This document shows positions 23,006 to 44,600 of a stretch of 64,000 nucleotides of DNA, in pieces (position 1 is the stretch's first letter; each line of letters begins with the position of its first letter). A program made the translations under genes and the position numbers. Source of the stretch: Apostichopus japonicus (taxonomy: Eukaryota > Echinodermata > Holothuroidea > Aspidochirotida > Stichopodidae); the NCBI RefSeq assembly GCF_037975245.1, contig NC_092577.1, forward strand, positions 3,989,501 through 4,053,500, given 5' to 3'. Below the pieces are notes generated by a model. That model made no database searches and was not told where the DNA came from. It saw nothing but the letters and a program-made list of their open reading frames with translations.

Positions 23006-24003
23006 ACCCTGGTTACCGAGACGATGATCAGTAGCTAACAACGTAGATATATAATGTAAATTTAAGTCACCATGCTAAGTTACCATTGGTTTTTGTTTTA
23101 TTTTTTATTGGAAAGCAGCAATAGAACCTGATCTGCTAATCAGATGGTATGGAAACAAACCACTTAATCAGTAAGAATTGTTTTTATTTATTTTTTTTAA
23201 GTTTAATTTCTATGCAATTGCATAGTTTGCTTTGTGGAAAATATCTGAGAAGGTTAGACCAATAGACTACATAGAACATGTGTGTGATGACATATCCCAG
23301 TTTGGTTTATTCTTTGAATCAAACTGTTGAGAAAGAAAAACAAAAAACAGAAATAATTGCTTTTAAATGAGTTTGTTATAAAACAGCTTCTGCTCTGAAA
23401 AATGCAGCTTATTAAAAATATGGAAGTTGAAGAAATTGTATTTTATATTAATTTTTCCTCCTTTCATTGTCTTCTTTGTTCTTTTGCTTTTCTTGCTTTG
23501 AAAACATCGGTAAAAATATGAAAAGTAAAATTGTTACACTATGAAATGATTGGAGTGGCATGGTGAGTAAATGTAACGATACAGATCTATGTCTTCTTAA
23601 AAAGTCCCTTCTTTCTCTTGTAAGGTTGAAAGAATGTTCGTCTATTTTGCCGAGTCGTTTATGCAAACCGTCCACAAAATATCTCGCTATTATATTTTAG
23701 TACGGACAGAGGTAAACTTTATGTCACATTGAAAGCTAGTTGAACAAAATCTATCATTTTTGAAGGGGAATTAAATTCAATCAACATGACGCATACATTT
23801 GTAGAGGCAATGATGTGGAGAACAACACTCTTGAAAGAATTGAGTGGATCCTTTGGGGTAGATGCCAGGAACTTTGTCTTGCATTTTGGTCCAATAAGTG
23901 TGCAAAGAATAATAAGCAGAATAAAGGACTAGAACTTGCATACATATCTACAATCACCAGCAGAGTTAAGTCTATATTGTTACAATTAAATCACCAAAAT
24001 AAA
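23006..24003 (+). other. probable CAP 3' UTR
   Basis: No coding signal. AATAAA occurs at 23920-23925 and 23998-24003, the latter just before a run of about 18 T. Further AATAAA words at 25963 and 25984 would give a longer UTR. Confidence 0.4.
23658..23717 (-). repeat. inverted repeat, right copy (CAP 3' UTR)
   Basis: Reverse complement of 22763-22822 with about two differences. A separate 28-bp direct repeat (TTGTATTTTATATTAATTTT) lies at 22837 and 23436. Confidence 0.85.
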
Positions 24004-27000
24004 GCAAGAACTTCAAGCAATTTTTTTTTTTTTTTTTTTGTATTTCGCACAAAGTTAGTCATGGCCGTCGTTGCTATGGTAACTTTCATTTTCATGCCCG
24101 GAACCTTTTATCGTTTATCATGATTTTTTAGACCATCGATGGTTTGATCTCTTTCTTTACAAATGTGTAGAGGTTAGCAATGTCAAAGGTCAAGTCTGTT
24201 GAGATGTGTCAAGGCCACTTAAGAAAGGGTAAAGGTCATAACCTTGGTGACATAAGATTATTTCCTACTCCTCCCTTACACGTATCCTTATCAATTATTC
24301 AGACATCTTCCTTGTTGCTTTGGTCTCTCTTTTCTGTTTGATGACAGGAGTCGGGAATAGGTTGCTTGGTTGTTGGTCAGTATGTAGCCTACAGTAGAAG
24401 TGCTTTCTTAACTAAACATGGTCACAGTAATATTTTGGTTCAACGTATCACAGAAATCCGCAAAGCCTGGTTCATATTATCAGATTTATCAGAATATGGA
24501 GACAAAATGCTACGAATAAGGTTTCATATATTTTTGGGTAATTAATCAACGCAGTGGTCTGAACATGGTATAATTTGTTTTTTAATAATGTTAAATACAA
24601 CTTGTATTTGCAAAAACTTTCGAGAAAGGTGCTTTTTTTCGGTTGTGATATCAAAACACCCTTTATTTGTTACATAAAGTTGAATGACTGAACTATATAT
24701 AAACAAACAGGACCTGAAAACAAATACCTTAACAGTTAAGGTTTTACTGTCAGGTTAAAAATAACAAACCACCGATCTCTCCCCTCCCCCACCCCCTCCC
24801 CCACTCGTTCTCCATACTTACCTAGGGAGAATGATATCTATATTTGTACTTAATAACAACATATTGCCAAATTAAATCAAATTAATTAGTTGGGTTTACA
24901 GTACCTTGGAAAGGGGAATTATCAATTGTCTGCCCAAAACTTTGATGAAAAAAAAGAAGAATCTATTTAAATTAATTTCCAACATACAACAATTTCCTCA
25001 GAACTTAGATCAGTGAAAATTCTTCTGTTTGAGTAAACTTGGTTGTACCCAGTATTAAATCTAGAAGTATTTCTTATCATATGTTCTCATTGATACAGAA
25101 ATGAAAGTGTGTCCTTCAAAGTAGCTTATCTTTTAATGTCTCACTAACTGGGACCGTGGTCAGGATATATATTTATGGGGGTGTCTTATGTGACATGCAA
25201 AGTGCAAAAGTAGCCTGACCACTTACTACAATACTCCTTGTCTTGAAGCAGTTCCAAACTCCTTAAATCTGGGTGCTGGTTGATTCAGAAAGCCCATGCT
25301 TTTGGTACTTGTCATGTCCCTAGGGCCAAAGAAAACCGTGGGTGCAGACACAGACCGAGTTCTGGCATGAACTATTGTACAACCATTTCTGCTGCCTTTT
25401 TTGTCAGAAAATAAGTGTCTAATTAAGCCATAAGACCAGTTAGATAGATTGACTTTGGTATGATCTTGCTATTTTGCAGTAAAATCGGAAATAAAACATT
25501 GAATTACCAGCCAGGATTAGCATTTCAAGATACCCCCTCCCCCATCGTACACCTCGTGTGTGCTCGCTCACCGAAATTGAGTTCCACTTTCCTGAAAATT
25601 GAACCCCATCCTTGGCTCAGACCAATCTTTGCCTCTGTCAAGCCCCATGATAAACACTTCCTGTGTTCCATATCTTTTGGTAAGTGAAGATATGAGTATT
25701 TCTCCTATGTTGCTTTATTTTAATTGAATGGTTTTTTTGTGTTTATGTTCATTATGAACCATGTCTGTTTTATCTACAAGTGATAATCACTTTTTCCAAG
25801 AATGGAATCATATCCAAACCTGCTTTTTTTTTCAATATTAAACAAGAGTATATATATATTATACACCTCATAAAGTGGAGGGACAAAATGCAATTTCTTT
25901 TTGTTCTTTTGGTATAAAGCGTGATTTAGATCATTTTTTTCCTCAAAGCTGGGTTTATAAGCAATAAAGTTTCACGACTGGAAAATAAATTTACTAATGA
26001 CATTTACATATTTGTGTGTGTGTGATCCTTTGCTTTTAGTTGAATAAGCCCCCTAACCTAACATTGCTATGCTGAAATAAAATAAAATGAGTCTCATGCC
26101 CAAAGAGTTTTAAATTTTTTCTGAGTGACAGTCATTGTTAAGATGTCCCTACGTCCCTGATCTCTGGGCCCTGGCTACGGATTTCTCGTACTATTCTTGT
26201 ATGAAGACCCCCAGGAATCGTCCCTGGTTTTAATAACGGTCCCCAGATAATTAAATGTGTCCCCAATGGTTTAACAAGCCCTGAATAATTTAAATTTAAC
26301 CTGTTGGGCCTTCCATGTATACAAAAGTTGTAATGTATGTAACCAAGGTCCATTCACACTCATAGATATAAAGGCAACCCAGATCACTGAATAATTTTAA
26401 AATGATCTGTTCTTTTTGCACATGGTGATGAATAATAAGTTTTCCAGTTACCTTCAAGTTTGATGGCATTGGATATTTTATTTTTGCTAAAATACTTGTT
26501 TTTGGATGAGGCTTAATTTTGTACATGAGCATTTGACCGGGTCAGAAACCGTTGACACCGTGACACTGAGTAGACGTGCTAAATGTCTTCCTTTAAATGT
26601 ACAGTGTATATACTAACTGCTGATGTCAACACGGGAGGGGGGTCAGGTGTGGGTGCAACATCGATGCCATGTAACCTCATTTCCCCGGGCAGGATATGGA
26701 CTCCTTAATTTACCTACCGAAATATGTGATACAGACTGCACACAATGAAAAAGGTCATCAAAAGTCAGGTTAGTTCAGCAGGTTGCTGTGTGCACCCTCG
26801 ATATCTATCAACAGCTGTTTTGCGATTCCGGTCAAAATTATATTTGTAAGCTGATCATCCCAAGGTTATCTAGAAGTACCGAGATGTATGTAAATTATTG
26901 ACTATTATCGTGTATTTCTTAAGAGTAAGAGCAGTGACAGAACAGCTATGTACGTCCATGGAAGCTGGGTGACAAGATCATCCGTCCATATGTAGTATGG

Positions 27001-29004
27001 AGTCATAAGGCTACGGTGTTTCATTTATGGGCATAACGTTAGGCCTACGGAACCTAACGACAATAAACGAGAATCGTACCAAGTTTAACTATACAGTGCG
27101 ATCAGATAGTCCTGTGAAGCCTGTCTAAAGATGAGAAATAACCAGTGAAAAAAGAGGCCCAAGTTCAAACCAAATATGGAATCAACCAAGTTGTCAACCT
27201 ATCCTTATAAGGGGATGCAACTTGAACTGATCAAAATAGGACCCAGGCCATATGATATATGGTAGCATGTTACTACAGGTGTATTCAGATTACAGTATAT
27301 TAGGGACATTACATAAATCTGCAGTAATCAGCCTATATAGGATACAAAATAAAGCCTGTATTGACCACATCGCCTCAGTCAGGTGGCCTATTACTTAAGA
27401 TACAACATTGTAAAAAATAAGTGTTAGGCCTACCTCTATTTTTTTTCTTTTTGCTCATCTCATTCAATTTAAAATAACAGTCAAGCATGTGAGAAAATTA
27501 CAGAAATGGAGATTGTTAGGCCTACTGTAAGTCCTTTCTTCTGTCAATATTGGCACAAAAATAATTGGTTGTGGCAATTTACCCAATCGTCCCATGAACA
27601 AGTATGGGTGGTTGCTTATTCACCTAATCACAGTCATTGATCTGTTAGACTCATCAAGCCATAGAGGAACGTATGTTGTGGTTATGCATCACTCTAAATA
27701 GTAAAATCGTTTCAGTTTCAGGCGCATTATTCTATCTGTCATAGCGTTGTTTAAAGGTTGTGAAGACTCGCGCAAAAAGAAACGTCTAATGCCAGTAATC
27801 TGACCTAGTTTCGAATGAGGTGTAACAGAAGTGTTAGACACCACCATCGATCCGAGAAAATACACACACAGCTGCTACAGTCGGTAATTAGACACTAGTG
27901 TACAGTCAGTACATACAGCTGCGGTCAATACCCACAGCACAGTATACAAACGATACAGCGATGGACATCTCAGGTCCAGCTAAAGATAACAAGGTATCAC
28001 GTTTCATTACTGCACTGTCTGCATTTTGTAGCGACACGAACAAAATGTCACTTGCAAGCAACACAAAGCTAACTTTGTCAGATGGGCCGCAAGCGGTTTG
28101 GGCGAGTCTTCAATGCCTTTATGGTATAAAAGGTTAAAGAATGGACCCAAAGAAATTAACATTATATTTTGTCAAATACACTAGAAAGCACTTTGCAGGT
28201 GATATTGCAAGGTCGTTGAAGCCAACTCCAGTGTAGGGGGTTATGGGGTCCTCCCAAAAAATAGAGATCTCCATTTCTTTGGGTCCTACCAAGAAAAAAA
28301 GTAACCTGAGACATATGTATACTACAAATTAGTTTTATATTTAGGGCTACATGCAAGGTTGGTCTAATAACTACCTTCATTGTTTGTGAATATTTGCTAG
28401 GGTGGGGGGAGGAGGGGGTGGGTGGGTGGGTGAAAAGGGAATCCAGGCCTGATGCCATGTTGGTTAACTCTCGAAGGTCAGCTAAATTATAAGCGATACA
28501 TCAGGTATATATGTAACCTACAATTGGGTAAATAAGCACCCCTTAACATGATTTTGTAAACAAGTACCAATGCCTTGCTGATTCAACCGATGATCTGATG
28601 AATGAGCACCCCTATTTAACTGACAACAGGGTAAATATTAAGCATGATTGTATTGCTTATGTAACTGACAATAGTGTAAGTAAGCACCAGTACGGCACTT
28701 ATTAAGCAACAGCACCATCCTTATTGAAATCACGAACGGGTTAATAAACTTCTTCTTAATTCTACAGTAATTGAACCTATGATCAGATGAGTCAGCTTTA
28801 TAGTGCCATCCTTATTGAGCTGATGATGGGTGAAAGGCTCCCATCAAATAATTTTCATGTTTGATAGCTTAGGCCAATATTCTCTTTGTTGAGGGCAATA
28901 TGAAAAAGGTAAGAACTGTTTATAAGTAACACTTGTTGCCTTCGTAGATTTCCCTTTGTGATTTTACCGTAACCTAAATGTGATCATCTTTATATATTTT
29001 GCAG
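24004..29004. other. CAP-KHK interval
   Basis: No gene could be supported. TAGGCCTA-like words occur near 27040, 27422 and 27508. An open segment at 27898-28137 may overlap a first KHK exon (see findings). G-rich simple sequence lies at 28398-28432. Confidence 0.35.
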
Positions 29005-29022
29005 ACATCATTTAGTAATGAT

Positions 29023-36710
<7,688 letters not shown>

Positions 36711-37337
36711 CAATGTTTGAAGGAATTAACTTGCTTATTCAACAAGGGTTCAAAAAGACATTCCAGTGTCAGTTTACAGATGGTTTATGGGGTTTGAAGC
36801 TCTCCTTCAATATCCAACAACGAAAAACGACAAAATACTATTAACTGAGGTAGTACCAAAAATGTCCCGCTTCCTGGTGGAGTAACATTGCACGTTGAGT
36901 TCTATTGTATTTTTGTTGTTTTTTTCTGCCAAAAATATGTAATATTCTCAAATACATTAATGAATACCTATAAATTTTTCATTGATGTCATTTAATTTTT
37001 TTTTTATAAAGTTGAGTTTTTCCTTTTCTTAATCTCATGTTTATTTTTGCTATTTATGAAGACATTATTATGATCACATGAAATGTTTAATGTTTGTAAG
37101 AAGTTAAGTGTACATGGTTGTTATTTAATATAAACAGAACCACTTTTCTAACTGTCAACAAAGATGAGTTTTGATCTACTAATTAAAAACACAGTGAATG
37201 TACTTTCCATTGCATGACGGAACATTATTATTATCTACTTACAGTAGAAGAAATTCATTATTCTGTGCTGGTAGATGGTCTACCAATGTACTTTATTGGA
37301 CCTTTTTATGTTAAAAAGGAAAAAAATGAAAAATAAA
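36711..37337 (+). other. probable KHK 3' UTR
   Basis: AT-rich sequence without open frames. AATAAA at 37332-37337 is followed by a GT/T-rich stretch. Confidence 0.45.
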
Positions 37338-37639
37338 TGTTTTAGCAATGTTTTTATTGTTTCTCTGGAGTTAAAAGAAACTGACAAATAATTTAAATCA
37401 GTCAACCTTGCAAAATATCTCAACTATACAGATAATTAAGTTATGATAAGTATGTAATGCAAATGCAGAAAATTTGTTGTGTCTCCGGCATGCGAATATA
37501 ATCTTATTTTATAATGTAATATTTTCCAACGTTGCATTTTTTTAACAGAATTTCTATGGTCATAATTTTGAATTTTTTGGACTAAAACTACCAAGTTATC
37601 AGGGACCCTTTTGTTTTCCAACAGGAGTTGAACTTGGTA

Positions 37640-37990
37640 GTTCCTAAATTTACACTTATAATCCTTTAATTAACACTTATTATCATTAAAGTCACACTTT
37701 ATAAAACCTTAAATTTACACTTTATAAACATTAAATTTACACTTTATTAACATTAAATTTACACTTTATAATCCTTAACTTCATACTTTTACGTTTTTCT
37801 TTGAACATGATAGTGTGCATGCTGATTACATTTATAAAGTGTGCATTTAAGTGTGTAAATTTAAGGTTTATGAAGTGTGTATTTAAGGTTTATTAAGTGT
37901 GCATAAAGCATTTTATATACTTTGAATTAAGCATTTTATATAGTGTGAATTAAAATTTATAAAGTGTGAAATTTACGGTTATGAAATATG
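37640..37990. repeat. head-to-head tandem arrays of a 20-odd-bp unit
   Basis: At 37660-37785 the unit TTAAATTTACACTTTATAA repeats directly. At 37825-37990 the complementary unit (AAAGTGTGAATTTAAGGTTTAT) repeats. The whole could fold into one long hairpin. Confidence 0.75.
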
Positions 37991-38206
37991 AATTTAAGAC
38001 AAAAAATTAAAGTAGTTTAATTACCCCTTCAGGGCTCCCATAGATTTCAGATTGGAACTAGAATTTTTGAGGATTGTGAGAATGATACCTTTTTGAAAAC
38101 AACTTGTTCCGAAAATATTTCCGGCCGCTTCATCCAAACGCACAAGGCTATATTTTTTATTATAAAAGTAAAGTGATCAATACAGCCTACCATACACATA
38201 GATATA

Positions 38207-38207
<1 letters not shown>

Positions 38208-38261
<54 letters not shown>
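38208..38261. repeat. (TA)n microsatellite
   Basis: Pure TA repeat of about 54 bp in the KHK-KYNU interval. Confidence 0.92.
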
Positions 38262-38263
<2 letters not shown>

Positions 38264-41200
38264 CCAACCACAATGTAAGCCTGAGGCATATTGTATTTGT
38301 TCTCGTTCAAATGGAAATTATTTTTCATTTGTTCGTGTGTTCGATGTATATATTCGGATATTTTATAGCTTTCAGGCTTCGAAAACTTCTCGCACAAAAA
38401 AAAGAAAGAATTTTTTTAGTGGATGTATAATAAGTCGTAAATAAGCTACAGTAAGGCTTCCTGATCCTTGGGTCTCTAAACTAAATATCGGCCATGATTA
38501 CATCACCAGCAAGGATGTTACCAAATGCATTTATAAGGATATTGAGGTGTTGTTTTTTTCTTCTTCAAATAACAGTATGCCGGGATATTTACCCGTGCAT
38601 TGTGTACCAGCGAATGACCTTTCATAAGAAACCTAGCATTTCTTTAAACCTATTTTCTGGTCAACTGGTGTAACCAGAAGCGTTTTGTTTTCTGTTACAT
38701 GTTACGTAAACTCAAATGTTTCATAAGGTGCCCGTACATAATATAAATAAGCTAACTTCAACTTCAATGAAATACACGCCAGATCCTGTCAAGTTTCAAT
38801 TAAGCTAAAATCATTGAGTGTAGCACGCTGCTGATTTGTATTTATAATTTACAGAACAAGTAGCCTTAAACGTTGCCAAAATTCCCTTACCATTTTAGAC
38901 GAGAGATATGGTAAGCAGCTGCAGGGTTGTTATTTGCTAATTTTCCAAGTTCAAGCCGTGCATGATATAATTTTATAAATTATTGGAGTAAGTACCCAAG
39001 TCCAACCAGACGGTTGCACGTACATTACAGAGCCGTATATTCAGACGGCTCTGGTACATTACAACTTTATATAGAGGTAGGTAGGCCTAATTACAGTAGT
39101 CCTAACGTTAAAGTTAGAGTGAGACAAGTGCATTAATATTTAAGTAAGACTAGAGTAAGACTTAACGTGAAATAACTTGTATTTTCGTAATTGATAGGCT
39201 AAAGTTTGCAGTCTAATTTCGGCCTAACCTGTACTTTTTAATGCAATCGCAGAAATGGACGTGTCAGTTTTATCAATCAATTAGGCCTATATATGAACGT
39301 TAAGTTAATAACTTCAATACAGTATATGAACTAGCTACTGTATGTGCGACTGAAAACTTTACCCTGATGTTTCGACTACAGTACTCAGTAGTACTGTAGC
39401 ACTACATGAAACCTGAGCCTGCTATTTGAGGCTAGGGCCTCTTTTGTACAAGGTAGGCCCACTATATATTATACTAGGCCTAGTTTAACTGGGGTACCAT
39501 TATTTTCCGCACACGGCTCTCGTCTGACAAAAAAAGGTGCTTTCCTCAAACCAAATTTGTCAGCGGAAAACTTTTTTGTCAGAGAATTTAGCTCTGATTA
39601 GCTAGATTATTATTAGGAAAGCTTCAGTTCGGAAGAGGAATGATCATTAAGTACAAGTGGCAGAGATAATTTATTTTAGTTAAACAATGCCATTGAAATC
39701 CCCAAGGTTTGGGATTTTTACAACAAAAGTTTTTGCCTGTCTTGCTAAATTCCACATGTTTCTGAGCCTGGCTAAATTGTACGTCAAGGACATTCAATTC
39801 AATCTTGTGCAGATTTCAATGTCATATACAGTAAACAAGTTCTAATATTTGCAATGTACTGTACTGTCTGCTTCTTGTTTAATTAACTTAATTGAAAGAC
39901 TAAAACTATAAAATGAACATGTCAATCAATACATACTGTACATGTAGTAATGTACAGTTTGTAATTAGTGCTACTGTAGGTGTAAACACAGTCTTGTATC
40001 CAGCAGGATTTTTAGCCTGATAAAAAGTACAGTATAGGGAGCACAATTTGTAGGGTGGGTAAAATTCCCAGTCAAAAGAATAGGTCGCCCTCGCTTCCAT
40101 AATTTTTCCATTTTTTTCCATTTCCTTTTCCATTTCCATTCTTTGATTTTGAGTTTATTGGTTTTTGTAAAATGGTAAATGGTACGGAAATCAATCAGTC
40201 CTCAGGTTGTAACATTTGCCTGACCCCCACACACCTTCCCACCCCCTCCTTCCCCCTTTGACATCCTTCATATGTCACTGGTGAGGAAATTGTAATAGTT
40301 ATCTAGTATAGTCAGTTGGGGTAAAAAAAAACAAGGGGGTAGTTGGGGTAAAAAAAAGCAACCCCTTTTATAGAAGGGGAATATTTAGCCAAAGTTCCAA
40401 TTTATTTTGGGTGATAGTCCTATATGTCTAGTTTATTATTATATAATTTCTGGAACTCCATGTCACTTCGCTGCCAATAAATGCTTCATCGAATCAAGTG
40501 AACGCTAAAATAGCGAAATTTGAAGTTTGTACCACATATCCGAAACTTTCTCCTGCATACCCAGCTTATATGATGTGGAGATTATTCCAGCGGTTACAGC
40601 ATAGCAGTTAGTGATATTACACTCCCCCATGGTAGAATTCCTTCAACTTCATTCACGCTTCATGGGGGGGCCTTGGTTTTTTTTACCCCCAAAAAATGAT
40701 GCGAATGGGGTAAAAAAAAACAAGTACTTTCCGGCTCCAATGTACTCCCTATTTTGCCCGAATGGATAAATTTTTCCATAATGTTGATTTTAGAGGTTAG
40801 GCAAATAGTTTTCATGTCTGTCATGTGTCAAAAATGTTAAATAATTTTTAACGTTTCTACTATATTACACCACGTTTGTGTAGCATCATATACACACTGT
40901 ACAGTATGAATATGGCTGAGCATGACATATGACACGAGCCATCCATAATTACGAATTAAGACAATTTCACAATTTTTTTCCTTTATCATGTAAAGGTAGT
41001 AGCTCATACTTAGATGTAATTATATGCAAACATGATTTTAAGATACATTTATGAAGAAAATAGCTGTTTTCTAGCATTGTTTTTTTTTACCCCGGCATTG
41101 TTTTTTTTTACTCCGAATTAAGCAAATTTTGGGGGGGAAAGAAAACATTTTTTGCAAAAAATGACACTTTCCATTTACAAAAAAGTTATTTTTGTTAGAT

Positions 41201-41344
41201 TCTCTTTAAAAGAATCCCACTCCACACACTTGAACATTGGAACCGAAACAATACCTCTTACTCATCAATTTTTAGAGCAAACTTTAGGTAAATTGTTTTT
41301 TATACCCCACTTGACTACGTAGACTGTGCATAAACCTCAATGAT
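38262..41344. other. KHK-KYNU intergenic interval
   Basis: No gene supported. TAGGCCTA-like words are enriched at 39070-39490. A TIR-bounded candidate element lies at 40309-41317. Confidence 0.35.
40309..41317. mobile_element. candidate TIR element, about 1 kb
   Basis: TAGTCAGTTGGGGTAAAAAA at the left matches, inverted, TTTTATACCCCACTTGACTA at the right. The motif GGGGTAAAAAAAA repeats inside on both strands. No clear target duplication or transposase was found. Confidence 0.35.
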
Positions 41345-41345
41345 G

Positions 41346-41358
41346 TAATATATATAAC
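41346..41358 (+). promoter_or_regulatory. possible TATA element for KYNU
   Basis: TAATATATATAAC lies about 90-100 bp upstream of the KYNU ATG and would place a start site near 41380. AT-rich words are common here, so support is weak. Confidence 0.25.
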
Positions 41359-41447
41359 TCCTCACTTTCTTAAAGGTATTATAGAACGACATCTCCAATC
41401 GAAATTGTTGACACATTTGAGGTGACAAAATAAATCAAACTTCAAAT

Positions 41448-41661
41448 ATGAAGAGAGCAGAGGTATCACCAGAGGAAGAACCGAAAAAGAAATGTCCTCG
41501 TGTAACGGTGAAAAATCCCTTGGATTCGTTGGAAGAAAAAGCTCGGGAATTTTCTCTAGATATGCATAGTTATGAGTTTGCGAAGAAAATGGACGAGGAA
41601 GATTCGTTACGGCATCTCCGAGATGACTTTTGTGTTCCAAAGATGAAAGACATACCGTCCG
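41448..41661 (+). CDS. KYNU: KYNU coding exon 1 (residues 1-71)
   Basis: First ATG after the possible TATA. Encodes a charged leader, then [18 protein letters not shown] and VPKMKDIPS as in kynureninases. Donor GTGAGT, phase 1. Confidence 0.88.
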
Positions 41662-44600
41662 GTGAGTTCTCCCCCTTTCTGAATCCTCATTTCATACTCT
41701 GTTATCCTAACATACTGTAGCATACACAAACTGGAGCCTATACCGTATTTTTTTTTTTCACCCCAGGCTCATCCCCAATGTACACACAAACACTCACAAA
41801 TGTACAAACTTGAAAGTAAGTAATTACAGTGCAGTGCATACTGACTGAATCTGTGCCCCTCCCCCCCCCCCCCCCCCGCCCGCCTCTGAGATATGGTTGT
41901 ATGTTAATTGGCTAAACCAAGCCTTCATTCTTCCAGGGAATGGATCTGACATTTCTTCTAAGGGTGTCTCTAAATGTCATCTGATCGTTCTCAAGTTTTT
42001 CAGGTTTTTATTTTCCTAATTTATGCTCTCTGAATTATGTTACTTTTTTAAAATTTATTAATAATGTATAATACAGTAGCTCTGTTAATGTTTTCTGTAT
42101 TCAGGATTTTATCAAGGCAATATGTTTAGGCAATTTGTTTAAAGGCAATATATCCATTTAATCCTCCCTCACTCCAGGGATCTCAGTAGGAGGCCTCTAA
42201 TCCTCCCTTACACCAGGGATCAAGTAGTTGGCTTCTGTTGATGGTGACTCTTCTAGAGCTTTAATCTTCTCTTAATAATTTAAAAACTAACTAGTGTTGT
42301 TGATATTGTCCTTGACATCTCTTCAAATTTGGAGCATGTGTTCAAAACTTTGACTTTGCCCTTCATCTACTATATCGTCACCAGTTTCAGCTAGTTTAAA
42401 AATGAACAAAAAAAAAAATTTGCTGAATGATTTGTTAATTTTGGAGTAAAACAAAAGACTGAATTGCTGCTCTCAATTGTCATTATGACATCTTTTATTC
42501 TACTGTTGCCAGACGCATTCATCAAATTAAAAATAAATTGTGATCTCCTTGAATATTTAATACAACATGCTAGGAACTGTTTTTTATACTGTAGATTAAC
42601 AGACCTAGTTTTGTTTATCAAAACGATGCCCTGGGAATATTCCTGTAGTTCATTCCTGTCTGATGAGAGATTGATTTTCTTTCTTTTGGCAGTTGACAAA
42701 ACTTTGGTGGACAATGACGAGGACTGTGTCTATCTCAGCGGGAATTCCCTCGGCTTGCAACCGAAAAAGACACGTTTCTACATGGACCAAGAGCTCAATA
42801 AATGGGGGAAATAGTAAGTTGTTTCCTGTTTTTTTCCTCGCTTACCTATCTCCTCACTTGCCTATCTCCTCACAACCTCAGTACTCTTGTTACATGCCAT
42901 GTTAACTGGTAACATTTTAAGCACTGTACCCCCTCAGGCTCTGATCACCACCAATTTACTTCACTCCTCTCTTACCTATCCCCCCTCCACATCTGCACTT
43001 TCCTATCTACCTAAACTACACTATTGCAACGTTTTAGCACTGCGCCCTCACTCTCTGGCAACCCCCACTTTCCTCTTTCTAACAAATCTACCATTCAGAA
43101 GAGAGCTGTGAGATCCTCCTATCTGGATTATTTTTCCAATCTTTTTCCATCGCTTTTTGTCTCGGGTGATTGTTTTTGGATTTTCCTGCATCTGGAACCA
43201 AGTTCTGTCACTCTTTGGGAAGTACTGTCCAAGTATCCTTTTACTCTCCCTATGATTTTTAAATTTTGTATCTTGATCACTTTCATTTTCACTGCATTGT
43301 TTTGTACGGGTGTCGGTTGCAAGATATCTACGTTTCTGTTGCCAGTTGGCCTCTTAAGCTTCCATTCAGTAGCTGGTGGTGTCTCTAGGTAGTTCTCTGC
43401 GTTGAATTCGTCTTTACGTCATTGGCGACCATCCTTTTAACCACTAGTGGTGCTTTCCTTGGTGTTTACCTAGCTCGATCATAGGCCAGGGCTAGGGCCA
43501 GTGTTTTACTGTGTTAGGCTCCGGAGCTAGGCCTTATTCCTGTTTTTGTGGCGCAGCCAGTTTAGGAAAAGAATAGACGATGAAGCCTAAGCTCACCGCC
43601 GGTTGGGAGTTGTCATCATACCACTTTCGTAGTTGACCTTCAAACTCAGCTGGGTTGGGTCCAACAAGGAAAAGTCAAGCTTATCCCCAAGCCACGGGGT
43701 CAAATACCTCAGGGCTCAGCTGGACTTTATCGAGGGGAAGGTCTACCCATATTCAGAGAGGGTCGATGCTCAGCAGTCAGTCAGTCATTAACAGTAAGGG
43801 TCTGGTTGCGACTCCTGGGACTTATCACCTGTCTGGTTGACATCGTCCCGTACTGCAGACTTGTCAGGCAACTTACGTAGGACCTTCTACAGAACAACAT
43901 TCTTCTCTGGGCTTCCCACATCACGGGGCAGGGAAATCAGCTGGGGGACGGGCTCTCCAGTACGCTCCTGGTCCTCTTGGCTGACCATGTTTTGACTTTT
44001 CTCCAGTGGCTAGTCGCATCAACTAAATTTGTTACATCTTAGGACGATCACAAACCCAATATGTATTACTGTGACTAATCAAATTTAAGCAAGCTATGCA
44101 TCTACAACTCAGGTCACACATATTTTATTGAACAATTTGCAGATATTCCATTTTGAGTACATATACCTTTACTATGGTGCCTTCCCATTTGTATTAATGT
44201 TATGCACTCAGTACAGTACCTGCGCCTGTGTTTATGGCAGATTTCACAGTTGCAGGGTCCAAAAGGTCCCTCCAGATCCCAAATTTTCAAATGCTTTGTT
44301 TCAAAACAAATGACCTACCATTTGTAACTTTGACATCCCAATTATCATTTGTGAAAACGCAGAGATAAAATAACCTACGGTTGTTACGAAATAAAAGTGA
44401 AACATGACACAAGTGGAAACTTTGCTATGGAAGATGATGAATGCATGTTAATCATACTTTCTTCTTTTCATGTTTGAGGAGGAACTTTTTATAATTGTTT
44501 TGTTTTTAGAGGAGACTATTAGTACTATGGATCTGATATCAACCATCAGATTCATCTGTACAGCTGAAGTTTACCATTTACTGGAGCGTGAAGACTTTTA

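Noticed and set aside
26138-26532. Minus-strand frames of 71 and 78 codons
   Set aside because: No recognisable motif and no splice signals; likely chance.
27898-28137. 79-codon frame upstream of KHK
   Set aside because: No known domain. At most the first 11 codons after 27961 could be a KHK leader exon (listed as a finding).
42464-42814. 116-codon frame overlapping KYNU exon 2
   Set aside because: Only the part after 42693 is exon; the upstream part is intron read through.
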